Notes under the pieces: model-generated
Databases searched by the model: none
The model's input: only the letters and a program-made list of their open reading frames with translations
Told to the model about the DNA's origin: nothing
Position numbers and translations under genes: made by a program
DNA from: LVI-A0039 sp033105485
GTDB taxonomy: Bacteria; Bacillota_I; Bacilli_A; UBA3375
Assembly: GCA_033105485.1 (NCBI GenBank)
Contig: CP136956.1
Span: 1,426,001-1,490,000 of the forward strand
Length of the DNA: 64,000 nucleotides
Reading direction: 5' to 3'
Part shown: piece after piece, positions 32,909 through 41,517 of the stretch
Layout: each line of letters opens with the position of its first letter
Numbering within the stretch: the first letter of the stretch is position 1

Positions 32909-32981
32909 CAGATAGCCTATTGATGATGTTTTATAATATATAATGGTGCTAATGCACTAAAAAAGTTTAGGAGATGAGATT

Positions 32982-34211
32982 ATGAAACAAGTAATAGGTT
33001 ATGTACGTGTTAGTACAGATGAGCAAGCAACAATTGGATATTCGATTGCAGAGCAAGTTGATACAATAATGCGATATTGTAAAGATAATAAAATTGATAA
33101 TGTTACGATCATTGAAGATGATGGAATTAGTGGTAAAACATTGGAGCGTCCAGGGATACAAACAGTCCTAGAGGAAGTTCGAAAAGATAACATAGATAAG
33201 TTTATTATAAAAAAGGTAGATAGATTAGGGCGTAATCAAGCAGATAACGAACATGTTATGTTAACATACTTAACACATGGAACAGATTTTATAAGTGTAA
33301 CAGAAGACTTTAACTTGGAAAAGGCAATGGGACGTTTTGCATTTAATTTAAGGGGAATAGTTGCACAGCTTGAAAGTGAACAGATTGGTGAAAGGTCAGT
33401 TGATGGCTTGGTGCAAAAAGCGAGACAAGGTGAGTATCCACATGGGAATATAGTTCCATATGGATATAGAAAAAATAAAAGTCATTATTTGATAGCAATT
33501 AATTCGGAAATTGAAGTTATTAAAAAAGTTTTTGAATATTATGTTATCTATAATTTAACAGCATACGAAGTCGTGCAACGAATAAAGGAAGAAATAGGAA
33601 AAGAGATTTCACAAGCAAATGTATATAGATTTATAACAAGAGAACTTTACAGGGGGCGTGTAAACTCAGGTGAGGGAAAACGAATTATATTATGTGAGTA
33701 CCTAGAAGAGGAAGATGAAGAACAAATAAAACAATTTATTGAAAGTGAAAATAAGCCAAGTACTGAATTAAGGGCAATAGTAACAGAGGAAATGATTGAA
33801 ATGCTTGGTAATCGAAGTAGAGTAAGGAAATATGGGAAGCATGTTTATAAGTATAAGAATATGGTCTATATAAACGGAAAACGTGCAAAGCATGACAAAA
33901 CGGTTAAGAAGTCTGGAAAAGAGTATTGGTATTATTTTGTTGAAGAAAATGGTAGGAAGAAATATGTAAATCAAAATGATATAGATATAGCACTTAGAAA
34001 ACGCATATCAGACATTGAATATAATGAATTTTCTGAGTTTGATGAGGAAGTGACAAAAGTAGCAAAAGCGTATACACGAAATGAGATACCAGGTAGTAAG
34101 TTTTATGAAATGATTGAAGAGAAGCGTCAACACTATGAAAGACTAACTGAAGACTTTAAAAGAGTGAACGTGAAAAAAGGAAATGAAAAAGTGGAAATAT
34201 CTTTTGAATAA
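32982..34211 (+). CDS. Serine recombinase (resolvase/invertase family), copy 1
   Basis: 409 residues. Resolvase domain with YVRVSTDEQ (nucleophile Ser11), DGISGKTLERPG and KVDRLGRN; then a recombinase domain (about 165-260) and a C-terminal beta region (VYINGKRAKHDKT) where the zinc-ribbon cysteines of large serine recombinases are missing. AGGAGA lies before ATG and a TATAAT is found near 32935. It makes double-strand exchanges between short att sites; the sites are not identified. About 96 percent identical to the copy at 37065. Possible driver of cassette gain and loss in this block. Confidence 0.9.
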   Translation: MKQVIGYVRVSTDEQATIGYSIAEQVDTIMRYCKDNKIDNVTIIEDDGISGKTLERPGIQTVLEEVRKDNIDKFIIKKVDRLGRNQADNEHVMLTYLTHGTDFISVTEDFNLEKAMGRFAFNLRGIVAQLESEQIGERSVDGLVQKARQGEYPHGNIVPYGYRKNKSHYLIAINSEIEVIKKVFEYYVIYNLTAYEVVQRIKEEIGKEISQANVYRFITRELYRGRVNSGEGKRIILCEYLEEEDEEQIKQFIESENKPSTELRAIVTEEMIEMLGNRSRVRKYGKHVYKYKNMVYINGKRAKHDKTVKKSGKEYWYYFVEENGRKKYVNQNDIDIALRKRISDIEYNEFSEFDEEVTKVAKAYTRNEIPGSKFYEMIEEKRQHYERLTEDFKRVNVKKGNEKVEISFE

Positions 34212-34391
34212 ATAGACATTTCTGATTGGCAAAATGTTATAATATAAGTAAGAAAATGGCACTGTTAAGTGCTGTTTGAATATTTTGTTGTATATTTTTA
34301 GGGCAACTATTTAATGTTATCATTATGTAGGTCATCTTTAATAAGTTGCTTTATAATTTAACGATGATTCAAAAAAATATATGGAGGAAGA
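34212..34391 (+). promoter_or_regulatory. Intergenic region before the surface-protein gene
   Basis: The repeat-unit end contains GTTATAATATAAG (promoter-like, 34239-34251) and GCACT/AGTGC hairpin (34259-34272). Beyond the repeat (after 34286) a second TATAAT (34351-34356) lies 36 bases before the ATG of the surface protein. Nothing else is seen. Confidence 0.4.
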
Positions 34392-36706
34392 ATGAAAAAA
34401 ATAAAAAATAAAAAATTAAGCATTGGTGCAATAGTGTTAGCTTTTATGATAGCAAGTATAACGAATATAAATGCTAGTGAAATAATTTCAGAGCAATCAA
34501 CTGATGTTGCATATGCTCCTACACACCCAACAAACGAGGAGACTAAAAATGCTTCAAAAGCTATTAGCGAAGATAGTAGAGCGAAATATTCAGCGAGTAC
34601 TAAAGCAGGGGAGGCTTCAACTTTATATCTTAGTAAAGATGGTTATGCAACTAAAAGTGATGGAAGTTATTGGAGTGGCGCTGGTTTTGATTATGTTTAC
34701 AGCGGAGATACAATTACTTATGATATAAATTTGGTGAACGAGGGAACGGAAGTTTTAGAAAATATTCCAGTACGTGATACAATGTTAGAAGATATGCCTT
34801 CATATTTAACATTATATAAAGATATAGTAGTTCAAGATACTGACACTCATACGGATGTTCCATATAGTGGTTCACTTGAAGATGGAGACTTTTCGGTCAT
34901 AGTCTACAACCTAATCAAAGCATTGATATTGTATATGTTGTAAAAACAAATAATATTCCGAATGATGTGACAACAATTCGAAATGCTGTTTCTGATAATG
35001 GAGAAGACCCAAATGATTTAATATGTATAGGTTCAGGTGGTGGAAGTGCAAGAACATCTAGTTGCGCAGTGTCCAATGTTAAAGTTGCTACACGCCCAAC
35101 AGTTGTGACAAAAACAATAAAGGATACGACAACTAATACAGAAACTGATTCTATCATTGGTAAAAATAATATGGAATATGAGTATATAATTAATGTAACT
35201 AATCCGACTAGTACTTATATCGATGATGTACCAGTTAGAGACAGCTTATTAGAAAACTTATCAGGTGAAATCATTTGGGATGGTAATCTTGAAGTAACAT
35301 ATTCAGATGGTTCATCATTAAAACCAACATATAGAGGTGATATTACTAACGGTACTTTTTCAATTGATGAAATTGATGCAAATAAAACAGTGCAAATTAA
35401 ATACTCTCTAACATTTACTAATTTACAGCCAGGCGTTAGCAATGCACTGCTGAATACAGCAACAGATACATCGTTAGATCCAACAGGTTTATGTGACTTG
35501 GATACAGCAGATGAAGTTGATTGTGACAGTGCTGAAGTTATTTCTGAACCAGACTTAAGCATTGACAAAACAGTTAGTGGACTTGGTCTTGATGGTACAG
35601 TAAACGTAGGTGATCAATTAACTTATAAAATAAGTGTAACAAACAATAATACTGTTGATGTTAATGATGTTCCAGTTAGAGATAGTATGTTAGAAAATCT
35701 CCCTTCATACCTTACTTGGGATAATAATATAAATATTACATGTTCTAATATTATTAGTTGTGAAAAAGGGTTTAAAGGGAGTTTAGCAGATGGAACATTT
35801 ACTTTAGACCAAATCAACGCTGGTGAAACAACAAAAATTGCTTACAATATTGATATTGTTGATTCAATACCTGAAGAGGTTGATAATATAATTAATATTG
35901 TAACAAATACATCGGAAGATCCAACAGAAGTTTGCGTTGAAGATGGTTATCCTCAAGAAAATGGTAAAACATGTGATTATACGGAGTCATATGTAAGTGC
36001 AGAAACTGAAATTAATAAATCAGTTGTAGACTCTAATAACAATGATGTAGTCGAGCCAGGTGATATTTTAGAATATACCTTAACAGTATTTAATCCAAGT
36101 GAAATTGATTCAGGCAAGATCGCATTTGGTGTTAAAGTTAAAGACTCGCTAGTTATGAATCCTTTATCATGGTTAACTTTTAATGATGATGTAGTTCTTA
36201 CTCGTGATGGTGAAGAGATGGTTAAAGGATATGACTATATAGGTGATTTAAGCAAAAAAACAGGTATATATATCGAAGAAATTGCACCACAAGAGAAAGT
36301 TGAAATTAAATATAGCTTTACTGTAGGTGATAGTATCCCTGATGATATTGAGTCAGTAATAAATGTTGCTACAGATAATAATCAAGACCCAAATGAAATT
36401 ACAGAATGTGATGAAGAGAGTACTGATTGTGCCAGTGTAACTTTACCAGTAGTAGAAACTGAAGAGCCTACTGTTCCAAGCGAAAATGACAGTGAAGTTG
36501 ATAGTGAAGTTGGTGGTGGACAAGATATAGAAGAACCAAGTGAAGAATCAAGCGGAGTTGTAAGTGAAGAATCAAGTGAAGTTGTAAGTGAAGAAGGTTC
36601 GATTATGGCTACAGGACAACAAGCTAAGTTATTATTGATTTCTTTTAACTTAATTGCAATAATTAGTGTAGCATTATTATTAAAATTTAGACTTAACAAT
36701 AACTAA
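34392..36706 (+). pseudogene. DUF11-repeat surface protein, frameshifted
   Basis: Signal peptide (MKKIKNKKLSIGAIVLAF...), four DUF11-like repeats each opening with a (V/I)PVRDS(M/L)LEN-type motif, an acidic Ser/Glu tail, and an IMATG sorting-like motif with membrane helix. The frame breaks once at about 34890-34895 (GACTTTTCGGT): one missing base, most simply a T in a TTTT run. After it the correct repeat continues in another frame (GHSLQPNQSIDIVY) to 36706. Alone, the first frame gives a 183-residue secreted fragment without anchor. A pseudogene, a phase-variable state or a read error are all possible. It lies between the two recombinase repeats. Confidence 0.8.
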
Positions 36707-36714
36707 TAAAATTT

Positions 36715-36748
36715 AACAATCAGTAAATTTAATCAATTGCTGATTGTT
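36715..36748 (+). terminator. Terminator of the surface-protein gene
   Basis: AACAATCAG/CTGATTGTT, nine pairs. It replaces the promoter and leader ORF that locus 1 has upstream of its toxin. Confidence 0.65.
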
Positions 36749-36770
36749 ATCTTTGTGATATAGGAGAGTA

Positions 36771-36851
36771 ATGGATAAGAAACTGGAGATGGTTACAAAA
36801 GTAGTTATCCTGGCATTCTATATTCTAAGGTTGCTACTATTGTTTAAATAG
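36771..36851 (+). CDS. Type I toxin-like membrane peptide, locus 2 (26 residues)
   Basis: Two substitutions from locus 1 (A8V, V15A). The SD and its complement (36871-36880) are kept, but the upstream leader ORF and toxin promoter are missing because the repeat begins at the SD; a terminator lies directly upstream instead. Expression would need read-through, so this copy is probably silent or an antitoxin source only. Confidence 0.55.
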   Translation: MDKKLEMVTKVVILAFYILRLLLLFK

Positions 36852-36884
36852 TAAGAACCTCTTTCACAATATTACTCTCCGACC

Positions 36885-36942
36885 ATAAAGAAAGGGTGCC
36901 CCGCAAAGGCACCCTTTTTGTGTAACTCTTTCACAATATTAC
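36885..36942 (-). ncRNA. Antitoxin RNA, locus 2 (predicted, weakened promoter)
   Basis: The TATAAT (36954-36949, minus) is kept at the same distance from DRb, but TTGACA is now 32 bases away instead of 18, so transcription should be weaker than at locus 1 unless another -35 is used. Confidence 0.4.
36891..36919. terminator. Bidirectional terminator, locus 2
   Basis: Same AAAGGGTGCC/GGCACCCTTT stem as locus 1. Confidence 0.88.
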
Positions 36943-37064
36943 AAATTAATTATATCATATTAATAATATCATTAATTAGAACGTAATGTCAACAGATAGC
37001 CTATTGATGATGTTTTATAATATATAATGGTGCTAATGCACTAAAAAGTTTAGGAGATGAGATT

Positions 37065-38294
37065 ATGAAACAAGTAATAGGTTATGTACGTGTTAGTACA
37101 GATGAGCAAGCAACAATTGGATATTCAATTGCAGAACAAGTAGATACAATAATGCACTATTGTAAAGATAATAAAATTGATAATGTAACGATCATTGAAG
37201 ATGATGGAATTAGTGGTAAGACACTGGAGCGTCCAGGGATACAAAAAGTCTTGGAGGAAGTTCGAAAAGATAACATAGATAAATTTATTATAAAAAAAGT
37301 TGATAGGTTAGGTCGTAATCAAGCGGATAATGAACATGTTATGTTAACATGCTTAACACATGGAACAGATTTTATAAGTGTAACTGAAGATTTTAACTTG
37401 GAAAAGGCAATGGGACGTTTTGCATTTAATTTAAGGGGAATAGTTGCACAGCTTGAAAGTGAACAGATTGGTGAAAGGTCAGTTGATGGCTTGGTGCAAA
37501 AAGCTAAACAAGGTGAGTATCCACATGGGAATATTGTTCCATATGGATATAGAAAAAATAAAAGTCATTATTTGATAGCAATTAATTCGGAAATTGAAGT
37601 TATTAAAAAAGTTTTTGAATATTATGTTATCTATAATTTAACAGCATACGAAGTCGTGCAACGAATAAAGGAAGAAATAGGAAAAGAGATTTCACAAGCA
37701 AATGTATATAGATTTATAACAAGAGAGCTTTACAGGGGGCGTGTAAACTCAGGTGAGGGAAAACGAATTATATTATGTGAATATCTGGAACACGAAGATG
37801 AAAATCAAATAAAACAATTTATTGAAAGTGAAAATAAGCCAAGTACAGAGTTAAGGGCAATAGTAACAGAGGAAATGATTGAAATGCTTGGTAATCGAAG
37901 TAGAGTAAGGAAATATGGAAAGCATGTTTATAATTATAAAAACAAGGTCTATATAAATGGAAAAAGGGCAAAGCATGACAAAACGGTTAAAAAGTCTGGA
38001 AAAGAGTATTGGTATTATTTTGTTGAAGAAAAAGGTAGGAAGAAATATGTAAATCAAAATGATATAGATATAGCACTTAGAAAACGTATATCAGATATTG
38101 AGTATAATGAATTTTCTGAGTTTGATGAGGAAGTGACAAAAGTTGCAAAAGTATATACACGAAATGAGATACCAGGTAGTAAGTTTTATGAAATGATTGA
38201 AGAGAAGCGTAAACACTATGAAAGACTGACTGAAGACTTTAAAAGAGTTTACGTGAAAAAAGAGAATGAAAAAGTGGAAATATCTTTTGAATAA
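37065..38294 (+). CDS. Serine recombinase, copy 2
   Basis: 409 residues with the same catalytic and structural motifs as the copy at 32982 (Ser11 in YVRVSTDEQ). The roughly 15 differences are mostly conservative and include R30H, T61K and an EEEDEEQ/EHEDENQ segment near residue 247; no frame damage is seen, so both copies look active. It is followed by a repeat end with a promoter-like TATAAT and then the tRNA pair rather than a surface-protein gene. Confidence 0.9.
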   Translation: MKQVIGYVRVSTDEQATIGYSIAEQVDTIMHYCKDNKIDNVTIIEDDGISGKTLERPGIQKVLEEVRKDNIDKFIIKKVDRLGRNQADNEHVMLTCLTHGTDFISVTEDFNLEKAMGRFAFNLRGIVAQLESEQIGERSVDGLVQKAKQGEYPHGNIVPYGYRKNKSHYLIAINSEIEVIKKVFEYYVIYNLTAYEVVQRIKEEIGKEISQANVYRFITRELYRGRVNSGEGKRIILCEYLEHEDENQIKQFIESENKPSTELRAIVTEEMIEMLGNRSRVRKYGKHVYNYKNKVYINGKRAKHDKTVKKSGKEYWYYFVEEKGRKKYVNQNDIDIALRKRISDIEYNEFSEFDEEVTKVAKVYTRNEIPGSKFYEMIEEKRKHYERLTEDFKRVYVKKENEKVEISFE

Positions 38295-38369
38295 ATAGAC
38301 ATTTCTGATTGGCAAAATGTTATAATATAAGTAAGAAAATGGCACTGTTAGGTGCAGTTTGAATATTTT

Positions 38370-38438
38370 AAAAATAAATAACTGTATGTCATGAGTTCCT
38401 ATTTAAGGGAGCGGATTGGCTCCATTACAAATAAATAT
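38370..38438 (+). other. Remnant of a third tRNA copy
   Basis: A GGAGC/GCTCC hairpin with GCGGAT (38408-38424) is followed by the same TACAAATAAATA spacer that separates the two tRNA genes. It looks like a tRNA-Gly copy with its middle deleted. Confidence 0.45.
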
Positions 38439-38513
38439 GCGGATGTGGTATAGTGGCTATTACCTCAGACTTCCACTCTGATGACGAGGGTTCGATTCCC
38501 TTCATCCGCTCCA
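38439..38513 (+). tRNA. tRNA-Gly (anticodon TCC), copy 1
   Basis: Acceptor GCGGATG/CATCCGC, anticodon stem TCAGA/TCTGA with loop CTTCCAC (anticodon 38472-38474), T arm with GGTTCGATTCC, encoded CCA. GGA codons are very common in the genes here, so it may support their translation; it could also be an attachment-site remnant. Confidence 0.92.
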
Positions 38514-38527
38514 ATACAAATAAATAC

Positions 38528-38602
38528 GCGGATGTGGTATAGTGGCTATTACCTCAGACTTCCACTCTGATGACGAGGGTTCGATTCCCTTCATCCGCTC
38601 CA
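38528..38602 (+). tRNA. tRNA-Gly (anticodon TCC), copy 2
   Basis: Identical gene 89 bases downstream, including CCA, with a near-identical spacer. It arose by tandem duplication. Confidence 0.92.
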
Positions 38603-38651
38603 ATTAAAAATCGAACCATTCGATTTTGCGTACCATTTGTGTTATAAATGG

Positions 38652-38775
38652 TATAATTTATTTTTTATAACAGAGATGAGATAACGCTGTTTGACTTTTA
38701 GTAAAAAGTCTTAATGAACGCTCATTTAAACTTTAAATAGCACAGGAGAGTACCTTTCGAGGTACTCTTTTTTTG
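38652..38775 (+). ncRNA. Candidate small RNA before the 143-residue gene
   Basis: TATAAT at 38652-38657, about 85 bases with hairpin GACTTTT/AAAAGTC (38694-38710), and a strong terminator AGAGTACC/GGTACTCT plus T7 (38747-38774). No ORF of note. Possibly a replication-control or attenuator RNA since ParA/ParB-type genes follow. Confidence 0.5.
38747..38774 (+). terminator. Intrinsic terminator
   Basis: Eight-pair stem, loop TTTCGA, seven T. Confidence 0.85.
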
Positions 38776-38819
38776 TATCCATTTTCTTAATATATAGAAA
38801 GTGGTTATAAAAGAAGAGT

Positions 38820-39251
38820 ATGCCAAACGAAAATAAAACTGAAGTAGTTAATACTAATGAATTAGAAACATTGCAAAACTTAAATCAAGCATATGCTAAA
38901 GACTATTCTAATTCGATGTTACGTTCTGAACTAATGAGAAGAAGATTAAAAGTTATTGATTGCATGAATGTGATTAAATACATTGATTCAAGTTTGAATC
39001 ATTTATCAAGAGCGTCAAAAGTGTATGCTAAGTGGTTGGCTGAAGCAGGGGTTTTAAGTGTTGAGAACAAACAAAAGGCATTAAATAAAATTCCAGAAGA
39101 CAAGCGTAGTGAGTATGAGAAAATGCCAACAGCATTAGAAATTAGAACTAGATATAAATTTGAAGATAAATCAACTGAATACCAAGATATGAAAGTTGGA
39201 GTTGAATATAACAAATGGTTATATAAATTTATGGAGAATGATAATGCGTAA
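38820..39251 (+). CDS. Unrecognised 143-residue protein upstream of the 279-residue gene
   Basis: Helical and basic in the middle (MLRSELMRRRLKVIDCMN). No family recognised. No strong SD is visible (AAAAGAAGAGT). Its stop overlaps the next start (39244-39251), so the two are coupled. The pair lies between a terminated small RNA and the partition genes, a place where a replication module would be expected. Confidence 0.7.
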   Translation: MPNENKTEVVNTNELETLQNLNQAYAKDYSNSMLRSELMRRRLKVIDCMNVIKYIDSSLNHLSRASKVYAKWLAEAGVLSVENKQKALNKIPEDKRSEYEKMPTALEIRTRYKFEDKSTEYQDMKVGVEYNKWLYKFMENDNA

Positions 39252-40083
39252 TAGAAAATATGTTATTTATGACACTAAAGAAGTTATTGATCTAATCTAT
39301 ACTCACGATGTACTAAAAACTAACATTAGTTATTTAAAAAGTAAAAATAAACTATGTTGCCTTGATTACTTTCAGGAGTATGACTTCAGACTAAAAGATG
39401 TGGAACAGTCATTTAAAGATGGACGTAAGAATATCAAATACTATAAATATGAGATTGCTTTTAAATTTACTAAAAATGAAAAGTATTTAAAAAAATTAGT
39501 AAATGATGTAATTAAATATATAACTGGTGATAGTTTTGTATTAGAATATGTAGCATTTGTAAACAAACGTAAAAGTTGTGTAACAATTGTATTATTTGAC
39601 AGATACTTCTATCCAGATAGTAAAGTAGTTGATGTTATCGTAAAAAACGATTGGAAAAATGGAAAATACAAAGCTGGTGATGTAAAAGGTAAGAAGACTA
39701 TTTATGTAACAGAAAAGTTAAGATATTTTAATTTCAAATCAAAGGCGTTATTAGCAAAATATTTTGAAACTATGAGACTTTATCTAATGGATAATAAGTC
39801 AGATAACAACGAGAATGATAATGATAAAGGTATCGTATCAGATAAAAAGTTAAAAGTATCTAAAGATAGATATGTAAGAGTTAAACGTAAAGAAATATTC
39901 TATTCGCAAATTGGAGAATATCGAATGCGTAAAATAAGAGCTATAAATAGCCTTATTAGACTTAATAATCTAAATGTGGTTAACATCACCGAAGATGTGA
40001 TAAAACGCTATAAACAGCGAATAAACACGCCTTACGATGTTTCTAAATATGAAAACGAGATTTTAGATTTAATGTACAACTAA
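39244..40083 (+). CDS. Unrecognised basic 279-residue protein
   Basis: Start at 39244 chosen for GGAG seven bases upstream. Lys/Arg/Tyr-rich, with alternating beta-like strands in 60-170 (YEIAFKFTKN, SCVTIVLFDRYFYPD), an acidic Asn/Asp linker near 200-212, then a strongly basic helical C-terminus. It is likely a nucleic-acid binder. No HUH or Rep signature is visible, yet it is the best candidate here for a replication-type protein because of its coupling to the 143-residue protein and its place before parA. Confidence 0.65.
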   Translation: MRNRKYVIYDTKEVIDLIYTHDVLKTNISYLKSKNKLCCLDYFQEYDFRLKDVEQSFKDGRKNIKYYKYEIAFKFTKNEKYLKKLVNDVIKYITGDSFVLEYVAFVNKRKSCVTIVLFDRYFYPDSKVVDVIVKNDWKNGKYKAGDVKGKKTIYVTEKLRYFNFKSKALLAKYFETMRLYLMDNKSDNNENDNDKGIVSDKKLKVSKDRYVRVKRKEIFYSQIGEYRMRKIRAINSLIRLNNLNVVNITEDVIKRYKQRINTPYDVSKYENEILDLMYN

Positions 40084-40152
40084 ATAGAGTTTGAAAACTC
40101 AAAAATTCGAATATATAATAACACAATATATATGTGTGTATAGGGAGAGGAC

Positions 40153-40345
40153 ATGAAGTACACCTTAAATATACTACGAGTTATTTGTCTTTTTTTAATA
40201 TATCTATTTTTAATTAAGATGATGCTAGATATGTGATGAGTCAAGTGCAAGAGATGATGTAGAAAGCCAGGTTACAGTTAGTCTAAATACGTATTCAGAC
40301 TATGAGCAAGGAAAAATAAATGAACTAGAAAACTGGGAGGATTAA
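40153..40345 (+). CDS. Small membrane protein, possibly frameshifted
   Basis: GGGAG five bases before ATG. The first frame (40153-40236) gives a 27-residue peptide with one membrane helix (MKYTLNILRVICLFLIYLF...). Immediately after its TGA another frame stays open with protein-like codons (DESSARDDVESQVTVSLNTY) to TAA at 40343-40345, next to the SD of the following gene. One base deletion around 40228-40236 would join them into a protein of about 63 residues. Confidence 0.4.
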
Positions 40346-40348
40346 ACG

Positions 40349-40741
40349 ATGAAAACAGAAAAAGAAAGTGCGGGCTGGAAATGGTCAATGTTGTTAATAA
40401 TATCATTAATATCTATAGTAGTTATAAAAGACATTAAAGAGGGTAATGTAACAATTGAAGCACTAACGTTAATTACCAATGAGGCAAGTCGCAGTGTACA
40501 ATTATATGGCTCAATATTCGGTATTGTGATATTAGGAGTGTTAATTATGCTTTTATCACATAATAAAGAAAAAACGAGTGATTTAATACCTAAACTTAAC
40601 AAAGAAACAAAAAAGATTGAGAAAAATGAAAAAACTACCGAACTTGACCTTGAGCTATTAAAGTTGATTGGAATGGCAATAATTGGACTTATGATGATTA
40701 TTCTCACACCAACATTAATAGATTGGTTAACAAATATTTAA
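40349..40741 (+). CDS. Membrane protein of 130 residues before parA
   Basis: Helices at about 12-26, 50-68 and 107-126, with a Lys/Glu loop (70-100). GGGAGG precedes ATG. Unrecognised; the short spacing to parA (17 bases) suggests the same operon. Confidence 0.68.
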   Translation: MKTEKESAGWKWSMLLIISLISIVVIKDIKEGNVTIEALTLITNEASRSVQLYGSIFGIVILGVLIMLLSHNKEKTSDLIPKLNKETKKIEKNEKTTELDLELLKLIGMAIIGLMMIILTPTLIDWLTNI

Positions 40742-40758
40742 ATACAAAGGAGATAAGG

Positions 40759-41517
40759 ATGAGAACAAAAATTATTAGTATTTACAACAATAAAGGTGGA
40801 GTAGGAAAAACAACTACAACAAAATATTTAACAGAACACTTAACTGGGCAAGGAAAGAAAGTACTATTGATAGATATGGATCCACAAGCTAACTTAAGTA
40901 GAAATTTCTTAGGCGAAGCATACAACCCATACGATAATGATTTATCAGTGTATAACTTACTTCTAGATGAAAAACTTATGATTGAAGATATAAAAAGAGT
41001 AATAGATGCAAACTTAGATATTATCCCTAGTAATGATAAACACACTGAAAGTAACAATGAAATGCTTCAACAAGCGATTCGTAAGAATCCAGCAACACGA
41101 TTATCAAGCAAACTAAGAAACAATAGTGATTATGATTATATCCTAATCGATAGTGCACCGACTAAGGACTTATTAGCAACTAATTCACTTACTGCTAGTG
41201 ATGAAGTATTTATACCAATTAGCATGGATAAGTATGCGATTGATGGAGTGCAGGGGGTATTATCACTTATTCAAAATGTAAAAAGTGAATTTAACAATAG
41301 TCTTAAGATTGCAGGTATCTTTTTAAATGCAGGTAAGACAGGTGAGATGTATGACACCTTACACGCTGAACTATTAAAAGAACTACCAGGAGTTGTATTA
41401 ACAAACAAAGTAGCTAACTATGTAGCAATTAATAAAGAAACGTTTAATATCGATACTAAAGAAAATAAAGGTAAAGAACAATTTATAGAAGTATTTAAAG
41501 AGGTGGATTATGTCTAA
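40759..41517 (+). CDS. parA: ParA-family partition ATPase
   Basis: Start at 40759 (AAGGAG upstream), 252 residues. Deviant Walker A KGGVGKTT (12-19), DMDPQANLS switch region and DSAPT (Walker B-like). It moves plasmid copies apart together with a ParB. There is no N-terminal HTH, so it is the short type Ib-like form. The gene overlaps parB by 8 bases. Confidence 0.93.
   Translation: MRTKIISIYNNKGGVGKTTTTKYLTEHLTGQGKKVLLIDMDPQANLSRNFLGEAYNPYDNDLSVYNLLLDEKLMIEDIKRVIDANLDIIPSNDKHTESNNEMLQQAIRKNPATRLSSKLRNNSDYDYILIDSAPTKDLLATNSLTASDEVFIPISMDKYAIDGVQGVLSLIQNVKSEFNNSLKIAGIFLNAGKTGEMYDTLHAELLKELPGVVLTNKVANYVAINKETFNIDTKENKGKEQFIEVFKEVDYV

Larger units (their letters stand above)
32691..34286. repeat. 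1.6-kb direct repeat, left copy (toxin locus 1 + recombinase)
   Basis: Begins at TAGGAGAGTAATGG and ends near GAATATTTT. Matches 36761-38369 at roughly 95 percent. Recombination between the copies would remove about 4.07 kb including the surface-protein gene. Confidence 0.85.
36859..36942. repeat. DRa/DRb direct repeats of toxin locus 2
   Basis: Same 17-mer as locus 1 at 36859-36875 and 36926-36942, again 67 bases apart. Confidence 0.85.
36761..38369. repeat. 1.6-kb direct repeat, right copy (toxin locus 2 + recombinase)
   Basis: Equivalent of 32691-34286. Differences include a block of about 14 extra bases at about 36960-36980, between the antitoxin -10 and -35. Confidence 0.85.
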
